Of a stretch of DNA of 5,088 nucleotides, positions 1 through 4,472 are shown piece after piece (positions within the stretch are counted from its first letter, which is position 1; each line of letters opens with the position of its first letter). Made by a program: the position numbers and the translations under genes. This stretch comes from an uncultured Lachnospiraceae bacterium. Lineage in GTDB: Bacteria > Bacillota > Clostridia > Lachnospirales > Lachnospiraceae. A model generated the notes under the pieces. That model saw only the letters and a list, made by a program, of their open reading frames with translations, was not told the origin of the DNA and made no database searches. The stretch spans positions 1 through 5,088 of the forward strand of contig CAJOPI010000361.1 in assembly GCA_905236275.1 (NCBI GenBank). Reading direction: 5' to 3'.

Positions 1-7
1 CTCCTGT
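1..7 (-). promoter_or_regulatory. Ribosome binding site of a gene beyond the left edge
   Basis: The minus strand reads ACAGGAG immediately after the recF stop codon, 6 nt away, and then the window ends. The same ACAGGAG precedes dnaN in this window. This is a good Shine-Dalgarno sequence, so another minus-strand gene should start within about ten bases outside the window. From the usual order in Firmicutes I infer remB (yaaB) or gyrB, cotranscribed with recF. The identity cannot be seen here. Confidence 0.6.
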
Positions 8-13
8 ATAAAC

Positions 14-1120
14 TCAATCATTTATTGAGTTTAAGCTGACTTTTCCGTGATCAACATTAAACACTTTATCAATTGTCATTCGGTTTTTTATAAACTCATC
101 AAGACCGGTACAGCTAATAAGTGTCTGTACTTTACCGAGATGAGTCAAAAGACAGTTTTGTCTGTGACTGTCTAATTCCGATAAAACATCATCAAGCAAA
201 AGAACCGGATCATCATTAACTATTTTTTTAACTATTTCTATTTCAGACAGTTTTAATGATAGTGACGCCGTTCTTTGCTGTCCTTGTGAGCCGAACTTTC
301 TTAAATCTATTCCGTTGAGAATAAAATTTATATCATCATGATGAGGACCGACTGCTGTCGTAAAGTATTTCATATCCTGCGATCTTGAATTTTTTAATTT
401 CTCAGCGTAATTTTCTATCGTAACGGATGGCTCGTATTTTAATTCAAGCTTCTCGCCTCTTTCACTGATAGAATTATTTATGTCATTTATTATTTCGTTT
501 AATTTTTTTATAAATTCAATTCTTTCGGAAATAACTGCCGTACCATAAGCAGCCAGCTGCTCATCCCAGACATCTATTGCCGAAAATGCATCAGAACCGA
601 TGTATACTCCAAAAGAAATATCTTTCAATAATTTATTTCTCTGATCTATGCATTTATTATAATTTATAAGACTGTTCAGATAACTTTTACTAAGTTGACA
701 TAATTCTATATCTACAAATCTTCTTCTCTCGGAAGGACCGTTTTTTATAATATTCAAATCTTCCGGTGAAAAAAATATCAGTTTTGCAATACCCAACAAT
801 TCAGAAGCTTTTTTTATAGGCATTCCATTGACTATAACAGATTTTCTTTTATTTTTTCTGATATGCATGTCTATCTTATAGTCAATTCCGTTCTTTTCAA
901 GAATAAGCCTTATGTGACTTTCATCAAGTCCAAACCTGACAATTTCTTTGTCCTTACTCCTTTTGTGAGATTTTGTGGTACATGCCAAATATACAGACTC
1001 AAGAATATTTGTCTTTCCCTGGGCATTATCACCGTAAAATATATTGGTTCCCTTTCCCAATTCCAGATTCAGTGATTCATAATTTCTGTAATTTTCAAGT
1101 TCCAAAGATTTGATGATCAT
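14..1120 (-). CDS. recF: DNA replication and repair protein RecF
   Basis: RecF is an SMC-like ATPase that binds gapped and single-stranded/double-stranded junction DNA and, with RecO and RecR, helps load RecA at stalled forks and gaps in the cytoplasm. The 368-residue length is normal for the family. Visible motifs are the Walker A loop GDNAQGKT (residues 30-37), FFSPEDL (116-122), SERRRFVD (130-137), GPHHDD (258-263, where many homologues have GPHRDD), the ABC-type signature GSQGQQRT (277-284) and Walker B LLLDDVLSELD (307-317) with its D-loop. The start ATG overlaps the yaaA stop as ATGA (1120-1117). The nearest purine-rich stretch, GGAGAAG at 1137-1143, is 16 nt upstream, too far to act well alone, so translation is probably coupled to yaaA. 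It is the last complete gene of the dnaA-dnaN-yaaA-recF run. The gene appears intact and nothing suggests transfer. Confidence 0.97.
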   Translation of the reverse strand: MIIKSLELENYRNYESLNLELGKGTNIFYGDNAQGKTNILESVYLACTTKSHKRSKDKEIVRFGLDESHIRLILEKNGIDYKIDMHIRKNKRKSVIVNGMPIKKASELLGIAKLIFFSPEDLNIIKNGPSERRRFVDIELCQLSKSYLNSLINYNKCIDQRNKLLKDISFGVYIGSDAFSAIDVWDEQLAAYGTAVISERIEFIKKLNEIINDINNSISERGEKLELKYEPSVTIENYAEKLKNSRSQDMKYFTTAVGPHHDDINFILNGIDLRKFGSQGQQRTASLSLKLSEIEIVKKIVNDDPVLLLDDVLSELDSHRQNCLLTHLGKVQTLISCTGLDEFIKNRMTIDKVFNVDHGKVSLNSIND

Positions 1121-1332
1121 TTGATTACTTTAATTTCTTCTCCGTTGAAGGCTACTGTATCTCCATCATGAATTTTTTTTCCGCGCATATCACATATCTG
1201 TCCGTTCACTGAAACATTACCCTCGGTAATTTCTATTTTGGCCTCTACTCCGGTTGATACTAAATTAGTTGCCTTTAAGAGCTGTCCAAGCTTTATGAAA
1301 TCTTCTCCATCTCTAAGCTTAAATTCCTTCAC
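1117..1332 (-). CDS. yaaA: S4-domain protein YaaA (RNA-binding, RlbA-like)
   Basis: This is a 71-residue protein made almost entirely of one S4-type RNA-binding fold. The stretch DFIKLGQLLKATNLVSTGVE (residues 11-30), then VSVNGQ (41-46) and the conserved end KKIHDGDTV (52-60), are typical of the S4-like YaaA family always found between dnaN and recF in Firmicutes. Its molecular role is poorly known; RNA or ribosome binding is inferred from the S4 fold. The start codon is GTG (1332-1330). It is chosen because AAGAGGT lies 8 nt upstream and no in-frame ATG precedes it. The gene follows dnaN by 29 nt and overlaps recF by 4 nt, so it sits inside one operon. It should not be confused with the unrelated E. 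coli YaaA. The family call is firm; the function is not. Confidence 0.93.
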   Translation of the reverse strand: MKEFKLRDGEDFIKLGQLLKATNLVSTGVEAKIEITEGNVSVNGQICDMRGKKIHDGDTVAFNGEEIKVIK

Positions 1333-1340
1333 TAAGATAT

Positions 1341-1347
1341 ACCTCTT
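1341..1347 (-). promoter_or_regulatory. yaaA ribosome binding site that fixes a GTG start
   Basis: The minus strand reads AAGAGGT followed by 8 nt and then GTG. This spacing supports the GTG at 1332-1330 as the start of yaaA. The site lies in the 29-nt gap after the dnaN stop codon, which has no room for an independent promoter. Confidence 0.75.
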
Positions 1348-1361
1348 GATCTAAATTTTCT

Positions 1362-2468
1362 TTAATTTGAATTAAAATTAACGGGTAAAACTATATAAAT
1401 ATAATTTTTTTCTTCATCTCTGATAAAACAGGGTGCCTTCGAACCCATGAGACACATGCTTATGGTATCGTCATCTATTACTTTCAGAACATCCATTATG
1501 AATTTAGGATTGAATCCGATCGTAAGATCTTCCCCTTTTTTTGCTATATCAATATTTTCATTGAAAGCACCAATTTCAGACCTTATCTTAATTTCCGCAT
1601 TATTTTCAGTAAAATTAACAACTACCGGCTTTTTGTCTCCCTCTTTAATAAAAAGAGTTGATCTTTCAATACAATTAAACAAAGACTGTCTGTCAACATC
1701 AACTCTTGTTGAATAATTATCAGTTATCATTTTATCAACATCAAAATATTCGCCTTCTATAAGTCTTGAAATAATTATTGTATTGTCAAATTCAAACATT
1801 ACATTATTTTTCTCAATGTATATTCTTACTTCCTTTTCGGGATCTCCGCTGAGAATTTTCGAAATTTCATTCAGGGTTTTTCCGGGAATTATCAATTTCT
1901 TTTCTTCATATGAGTCATTAAGCAATATATTTCTGATTGAAATTCTGTGACCATCAAGAGCAACTGCCATTAATTTATTTTCTTTTACGTGGAAGTATTC
2001 ACCTGTCATTATTTTGTTTGTGTCTTTATCGGACAAAGCAAATGTTGTCTGACTTATAAGTTCTTTTAAGGTGAATTGTGATAAAACCATGCTGTCACTT
2101 TTATCAAGATGTTTCAAATATGGGAAATCATCTCCGGTTTTTGCAAGCAGCGAAAACTGTGTTTGGGAACAGGTTATGGTTGTTTTCATCGATGAATCAT
2201 TTTCTATTGTTATAAATCCGTCAGGTAAACGTCTGACCATATCCCCGAAAAATTTTGCATCTAATGCTATAATGCCGTTTTCTGATATTTCACCATCAAT
2301 TATGGTTTCAATTCCCAATTCCATATTGTTGGCAGTAAGTTTTATTCTTCCATCGTTGGCTTCTATAAGTATACACAAAAGAATTGGCATTGTAGTTTTG
2401 GAAGGAATAGCTTTAGAGACAATATTTACTCCTTCAAGAAGGTTTTCTTTACTGCAAACAATTTTCAT
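1362..2468 (-). CDS. dnaN: DNA polymerase III beta subunit (sliding clamp)
   Basis: The beta clamp is a ring-shaped homodimer that encircles DNA and tethers the replicative polymerase and many repair partners. The 368-residue length fits three consecutive clamp domains of about 120 residues each. Recognisable pieces are KTTMPIL (residues 24-30), LTANNMELGIET (44-55), GDDFPYLKHLD (112-122), ALDGHRIS (170-177, matching the family's A-x-DGHR motif), SRLIEGEYFD (234-243) and the C-terminal YIVLPV (358-363). Five further residues, NFNSN, follow that last motif. The start ATG has AGGAG (2478-2482) 9 nt upstream. The gene lies 161 bp downstream of dnaA on the same strand, and that gap also carries a putative origin-unwinding element. 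It may be read through from the dnaA promoter; I could not identify a convincing promoter of its own. The gene is intact. Confidence 0.98.
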   Translation of the reverse strand: MKIVCSKENLLEGVNIVSKAIPSKTTMPILLCILIEANDGRIKLTANNMELGIETIIDGEISENGIIALDAKFFGDMVRRLPDGFITIENDSSMKTTITCSQTQFSLLAKTGDDFPYLKHLDKSDSMVLSQFTLKELISQTTFALSDKDTNKIMTGEYFHVKENKLMAVALDGHRISIRNILLNDSYEEKKLIIPGKTLNEISKILSGDPEKEVRIYIEKNNVMFEFDNTIIISRLIEGEYFDVDKMITDNYSTRVDVDRQSLFNCIERSTLFIKEGDKKPVVVNFTENNAEIKIRSEIGAFNENIDIAKKGEDLTIGFNPKFIMDVLKVIDDDTISMCLMGSKAPCFIRDEEKNYIYIVLPVNFNSN

Positions 2469-2490
2469 TGTGTAAATCTCCTGTCAAATT

Positions 2491-2520
2491 CTGATATGTT
2501 TAAACATGTTTAAAAATTCG
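2491..2520. other. Candidate DNA unwinding element in the dnaA-dnaN gap
   Basis: This 30-bp stretch is about four-fifths A+T and contains the two overlapping palindromes described separately. It sits directly 5' of the TAG-TAG-TAG-TAA tract on the plus strand. In Bacillus subtilis the AT-rich region that melts at initiation occupies this same position, on the dnaN side of the DnaA-trios. Function is inferred from position, composition and the neighbouring trio sequence. Confidence 0.6.
2496..2514. repeat. Iterated palindrome, two ATGTTTAAA copies 10 bp apart
   Basis: ATGTTTAAA occurs at 2496-2504 and again at 2506-2514, an offset of 10 bp, close to one helical turn. The repeat creates two overlapping perfect palindromes: ATGTTTAAACAT (2496-2507) and TTTAAACATGTTTAAA (2499-2514). 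It lies 28 bp upstream of the dnaN start, in the AT-rich part of the putative unwinding region. It could be a protein-binding site, an easily melted or extruded element, or both. No specific regulator is recognised. Confidence 0.7.
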
Positions 2521-2523
2521 TCT

Positions 2524-2535
2524 TAGTAGTAGTAA
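2524..2535 (+). other. DnaA-trio repeat (TAG-TAG-TAG-TAA)
   Basis: Four consecutive trinucleotides fit the published DnaA-trio pattern (3'-[G/A]A[T/A]-5'), the single-strand DnaA-binding element of bacterial origins. They are followed on the same strand by the GC cluster GGGGC (2536-2540) and then DnaA-box-like sequence. This reproduces the known order: unwinding region, trios, GC-rich spacer, boxes. The polarity would let a DnaA filament extend from the boxes 3'-to-5' toward the AT-rich region and dnaN. The assignment rests on motif and context only. Confidence 0.7.
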
Positions 2536-2539
2536 GGGG

Positions 2540-2556
2540 CGTGAATATGTGTAAAA
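2540..2556 (-). promoter_or_regulatory. Two adjoining degenerate DnaA boxes beside the trios
   Basis: On the minus strand, TTTTACACA (2556-2548) differs from TTATNCACA at one position, and ATATTCACG (2548-2540) differs at two; they share base 2548. Both have the same orientation and abut GGGGC and the trio repeats. Each is weak by sequence. The evidence is their placement, equivalent to the two boxes that load DnaA onto trios in B. subtilis. Confidence 0.5.
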
Positions 2557-2629
2557 CCCCCGGAGTCCTCATAAATAAAGGCTTGTACGAAAAAATAAAC
2601 AGGTTGAAAATAGGTTAAATCAATGTTGA

Positions 2630-4006
2630 TTATGAGGGAAAAATGATCTTTAAAATTTCATCGATTTCATTTTTCAACTTTAAATCTGTGGATAAGCTCT
2701 TTTCTATTTTGTCATGACCGTGGATAACTGTAGTGTGATCCCTATTGCCCATGATCTTGCCTATTTCAGCCAATGCCGTATCGGTTTTTTCGCGGCAAAG
2801 GTACATGGCAACCTGACGTGGAATAACCACTTCTTTGCTTCTGCGGCTGGAATTGATATCTTCAGCTGTAGTGTTGTAGTATTTAGCAACCTCTGAAATT
2901 ATGATCTCGGGAGTTATCTTTCTGGGAGAATCCGGCAAGATCATATCTTTTATAGCCTGTTCCGCAGTGAACATGGTTATTTCCCTGTTATCAAGTTTGT
3001 GGAGAGCAACTATTTTGTTGAGAGCGCCCTCAAGCTCACGAATATTTGACTTGATATTGGATGCCACATATTGAACAATTTCATCATCGATAGTTACACC
3101 TATCGTCTTGGCATAACGACGCAGAATTGCCATACGTGTTTCATAGTCCGGAGGATTTATGTCAACCGTAAGACCCCAGTCAAATCTTGAACGAAGTCGT
3201 TCTTCCAATGTTTCCATGTCTTTCGGAGGCTTATCGGAAGAAAGGATTATGGCTTTGTTCTGTGCATGAAGTTCGTTGAAGGTATTGAAGAATTCGTTCT
3301 GTGTACTTTCTTTTCCTATTATAAACTGAACATCATCAAGCAGGAGAACATCGACTGTACGGTATTTTTCCCTGAATTTTGACATTCCCTGTGTTCCGCC
3401 AAGCTGAATCGTTTCAATACCTTCATTTGTGAAGGTTTCACTGGTCACATATCGTATGTTTTTGTTTGGATTCTTTCTTATTATATAATGTCCGATGGAA
3501 TGCATCAGGTGAGTCTTGCCGAGTCCCGGACCTCCATAAAGAAAAAGTGGATTATAAACAAAACCCGGATCTTCCGCTACTGCAAGTGCTGCGGAATGTG
3601 CAAGCCTGTTATTTGGACCTACGACAAAGGTGTCAAAGGTATATTTAGGATTAAGATTTGATCTCTGTATGTTTTCACTTTCAAGTCTTAAGCTTTCTGC
3701 CGTGTTTTTTTCGGTGGAATTATCTGTTTTTTTGGCATCTTCCTGTGAAATGAAAATTACCGAGTATCTTTTATTCAATAACTCGGAAATCGCAATTTCA
3801 AATGCAAGTTTGTATTTGTTGCTGAGAATCTCAACTCCACGCTGGGTTTCTTCGGATGTTACCACTTTTATGGTGTCATCCTCTACAGAAAAGACATTCA
3901 TTGGTGCTATCCATGTTTCAAAGGGAACATCAAGAATTTCATTTTCGGTTCTGACAAGCTCTTTTATCTTATCCCAGTTCTCAATAATAGAATTTTTTTC
4001 TTCCAT
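2630..4006 (-). CDS. dnaA: Chromosomal replication initiator protein DnaA
   Basis: DnaA is the AAA+ initiator that binds DnaA boxes, oligomerises with ATP, opens the origin and recruits the helicase. The 458 residues show the normal four-domain plan. Domain I is about 1-85, with the W-x-x-P motif in ETWIAPM (30-36). A polar linker, about 90-118, is rich in S, E, N and T. The AAA+ domain runs from about 120 to 355, and the C-terminal DNA-binding domain from about 360 to 458. Motifs include Walker A GGPGLGKTH (158-166), Walker B LLLDDVQFI (221-229), sensor I ILSSDKPP (254-261), box VII LEERLRSRFDWGL (267-279) with the likely arginine finger R274, sensor II NIRELEGAL (321-329) and the DnaA signature RDHTTVIHGHDKI (422-434). 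The ATG has AGGAG (4018-4022) 11 nt upstream, slightly long but acceptable. It is the first gene of the minus-strand operon, flanked on both sides by putative DnaA-binding clusters. The gene is intact. Confidence 0.99.
   Translation of the reverse strand: MEEKNSIIENWDKIKELVRTENEILDVPFETWIAPMNVFSVEDDTIKVVTSEETQRGVEILSNKYKLAFEIAISELLNKRYSVIFISQEDAKKTDNSTEKNTAESLRLESENIQRSNLNPKYTFDTFVVGPNNRLAHSAALAVAEDPGFVYNPLFLYGGPGLGKTHLMHSIGHYIIRKNPNKNIRYVTSETFTNEGIETIQLGGTQGMSKFREKYRTVDVLLLDDVQFIIGKESTQNEFFNTFNELHAQNKAIILSSDKPPKDMETLEERLRSRFDWGLTVDINPPDYETRMAILRRYAKTIGVTIDDEIVQYVASNIKSNIRELEGALNKIVALHKLDNREITMFTAEQAIKDMILPDSPRKITPEIIISEVAKYYNTTAEDINSSRRSKEVVIPRQVAMYLCREKTDTALAEIGKIMGNRDHTTVIHGHDKIEKSLSTDLKLKNEIDEILKIIFPS
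2687..2695 (-). promoter_or_regulatory. Exact DnaA box within the 3' end of dnaA
   Basis: The minus strand reads TTATCCACA, a perfect box, inside the codons for Leu-Ser-Thr (residues 438-440), which lie after the conserved signature helix. It is about 130 bp from the second box-like cluster and the trios in the dnaA-dnaN gap. It could be a distal DnaA contact of the downstream half-origin, or chance. Confidence 0.5.
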
Positions 4007-4017
4007 ATGGTGTGATT

Positions 4018-4105
4018 CTCCTGCGTTAAATCTATATTGACCTTTGCGTCTGTTTACGCATATTCCAAGGGTATTTACTTATTTGTAAATATAATTAGGC
4101 AATAC
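4018..4105 (-). promoter_or_regulatory. dnaA 5' leader with alternative hairpins
   Basis: If transcription starts near 4106, the dnaA leader is about 100 nt. It can form TATTTAC (4091-4085) paired with GTAAATA (4078-4072). It could instead form GGTATT (4106-4101) paired with AATACC (4075-4070), which uses some of the same bases. Nearer the start codon, TGCGT (4060-4056) can pair with ACGCA (4049-4045) around a six-base loop, or with a second ACGCA (4026-4022) that touches the ribosome binding site. No known riboswitch class is recognised; any regulatory role is inference. Confidence 0.35.
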
Positions 4106-4106
4106 C

Positions 4107-4139
4107 TTTTATATATTACATTAAAATTTATAATTTATC
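4107..4139. other. Very AT-rich stretch at the dnaA end of the box array
   Basis: Of 33 bases only two (C at 4119 and 4139) are not A or T. The stretch overlaps the dnaA promoter and abuts a TTATCAACA motif. It could be a second easily melted region of the origin. However, no trio repeat lies next to it, and promoters in AT-rich genomes look similar, so the dnaA-dnaN gap is the better unwinding candidate. Confidence 0.35.
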
Positions 4140-4141
4140 AA
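4113..4141 (-). promoter_or_regulatory. Probable dnaA promoter (housekeeping sigma type)
   Basis: The minus strand shows TTGATA (4141-4136), a 17-bp spacer and TAATAT (4118-4113), each hexamer close to TTGACA and TATAAT. Transcription would start near 4106, leaving a leader of about 100 nt before dnaA. The -35 hexamer lies inside TTATCAACA (4135-4143), a DnaA-box-like motif repeated in the origin, so DnaA binding could block RNA polymerase. This is the best match upstream of dnaA, but the region is AT-rich and other weak matches exist. Confidence 0.6.
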
Positions 4142-4143
4142 CA
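4135..4143 (+). promoter_or_regulatory. TTATCAACA motif over the dnaA -35 element
   Basis: This differs from the DnaA box TTATCCACA only at position 6. It is the outermost of five TATCAACA copies in the origin, and its complement contains the TTGATA -35 hexamer of the proposed dnaA promoter. It may serve as a weak DnaA site for autoregulation. Confidence 0.45.
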
Positions 4144-4175
4144 TTTGTCCTTGAATCTATGCACATGGATCGAGG

Positions 4176-4184
4176 TTATCCACA
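4176..4184 (+). promoter_or_regulatory. DnaA box, exact TTATCCACA
   Basis: This is a perfect consensus match and the exact box nearest dnaA. It is one of only two exact boxes on the plus strand; the other, at 4451-4459, is at the far end of the array. The first TTATTAACAG follows 3 bp later (4188-4197). Confidence 0.85.
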
Positions 4185-4187
4185 AAG

Positions 4188-4197
4188 TTATTAACAG
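4188..4197 (+). repeat. TTATTAACAG repeat, copy 1 of 2
   Basis: This is identical to 4362-4371. Its first nine bases differ from the DnaA box at one position (A for the C at position 6), so it may be a weak DnaA site. Confidence 0.5.
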
Positions 4198-4199
4198 TT

Positions 4200-4208
4200 G
4201 GTGGATAA
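4200..4208 (-). promoter_or_regulatory. DnaA box with one mismatch (TTATCCACC)
   Basis: Only the last base departs from consensus. It faces the exact box at 4176-4184 in inverted orientation, with starts 24 bp apart. Confidence 0.6.
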
Positions 4209-4214
4209 CATTAT

Positions 4215-4235
4215 GTTATTAGTTATGAGTTATGT
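4215..4235 (+). repeat. Three tandem heptamers beginning GTTAT
   Basis: GTTATTA, GTTATGA and GTTATGT follow one another with an exact 7-bp period. The last copy extends into AGTTATGTAAA (4228-4238), which recurs at 4394-4404. The role is unknown; it lies between the first boxes and the main minus-oriented boxes. Confidence 0.6.
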
Positions 4236-4266
4236 AAACCTAAATATAATATTTTTGCAACCATTT

Positions 4267-4275
4267 TGTGGATAA
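4267..4275 (-). promoter_or_regulatory. DnaA box, exact TTATCCACA
   Basis: This exact box forms a tandem pair with 4277-4285: same orientation, starts 10 bp apart. Two DnaA molecules would therefore sit on the same face of the helix. Confidence 0.85.
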
Positions 4276-4276
4276 A

Positions 4277-4285
4277 TGTGAATAA
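4277..4285 (-). promoter_or_regulatory. DnaA box TTATTCACA
   Basis: This matches TTATNCACA, with T at the free position. It is the second member of the close tandem pair and is separated from the first by one base. Confidence 0.8.
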
Positions 4286-4287
4286 GT

Positions 4288-4304
4288 CTATCAACATATC
4301 AACA
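4288..4304 (+). repeat. Tandem pair of TATCAACA motifs
   Basis: TATCAACA occurs at 4289-4296 and again at 4297-4304, directly head to tail. It is one base different from the last eight bases of a DnaA box. The pair directly follows the tandem exact boxes but faces the other way. Confidence 0.6.
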
Positions 4305-4312
4305 GTCATGAA

Positions 4313-4321
4313 TGTGGATAA
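4313..4321 (-). promoter_or_regulatory. DnaA box, exact TTATCCACA
   Basis: This exact box lies in the middle of the array, 9 bp from a TTATCAACA motif in the same orientation (minus strand, 4331-4339). Confidence 0.85.
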
Positions 4322-4330
4322 ATTCTGGAT

Positions 4331-4339
4331 TGTTGATAA
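4331..4339 (-). promoter_or_regulatory. TTATCAACA motif (box-like)
   Basis: This is the same nine-base variant as at 4135-4143, here on the minus strand. It differs from the canonical box at position 6 only. Confidence 0.45.
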
Positions 4340-4361
4340 TTATCAAGAATTTATTAAAGAC

Positions 4362-4371
4362 TTATTAACAG
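4362..4371 (+). repeat. TTATTAACAG repeat, copy 2 of 2
   Basis: This is identical to 4188-4197. It sits directly before the inverted box pair at 4373-4393. Confidence 0.5.
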
Positions 4372-4372
4372 C

Positions 4373-4393
4373 TTTTCCACATTATGTGGAAAA
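4373..4393. repeat. Perfect inverted pair of variant DnaA boxes
   Basis: The arms TTTTCCACAT (4373-4382) and ATGTGGAAAA (4384-4393) are exact reverse complements around a single central T. Each arm contains TTTTCCACA, one mismatch from the consensus. Both arms share the same deviation, so the symmetry looks maintained. It may hold a DnaA pair in opposed orientation. Confidence 0.75.
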
Positions 4394-4412
4394 AGTTATG
4401 TAAATCAATTAT

Positions 4413-4432
4413 TTATCTACAATTGTGGATAA
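4413..4432. repeat. Inverted pair of DnaA boxes, one exact and one variant
   Basis: TTATCTACAA (4413-4422) faces TTGTGGATAA (4423-4432) with no spacer. The arms are reverse complements except at one position. The right half is an exact minus-strand TTATCCACA box (4424-4432). The left half has one mismatch. Confidence 0.75.
4424..4432 (-). promoter_or_regulatory. DnaA box, exact TTATCCACA
   Basis: This is the exact half of the inverted pair at 4413-4432. It converges on the plus-strand exact box at 4451-4459. Confidence 0.85.
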
Positions 4433-4450
4433 GATTCTGCACAAGTGAAT

Positions 4451-4459
4451 TTATCCACA
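4451..4459 (+). promoter_or_regulatory. DnaA box, exact TTATCCACA
   Basis: This is the exact box nearest rpmH, on the plus strand, about 105 bp upstream of the rpmH -35 element. Confidence 0.85.
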
Positions 4460-4472
4460 TGTTGAAAAGAAC

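Noticed and set aside
1361..1376. Inverted repeat TTTAATT / AATTAAA at the dnaN stop codon
   Set aside because: The stem is 7 bp of pure A-T with a two-base loop and no useful T run; it is unlikely to terminate and the next gene follows within 29 nt.
2071..2475. Open frame of 134 codons on the plus strand opposite dnaN
   Set aside because: It is a shadow of the dnaN coding strand; the same applies to plus-strand frames at 3630-4040 and 1447-1716.
2469..2629. Separate promoter for dnaN
   Set aside because: Only poor matches were found on the minus strand, for example TTTACA with no acceptable -10 at 17 bp. One may exist but I cannot support it from the sequence.
2618..2631. Inverted repeat AATCAA / TTGATT at the dnaA stop codon as a terminator
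   Set aside because: The arms are only 6 bp, AT-rich, with a two-base loop and no following T run on the minus strand.
2719..2727. DnaA-box-like TTATCCACG on the minus strand within dnaA
   Set aside because: It encodes part of the conserved VIHGHDK signature of DnaA (residues 427-433), so protein conservation explains the sequence.
4037..4222. Open reading frame of 61 codons on the plus strand inside the origin
   Set aside because: No ribosome binding site, no recognisable protein, and it runs through the dnaA promoter, leader and DnaA boxes.
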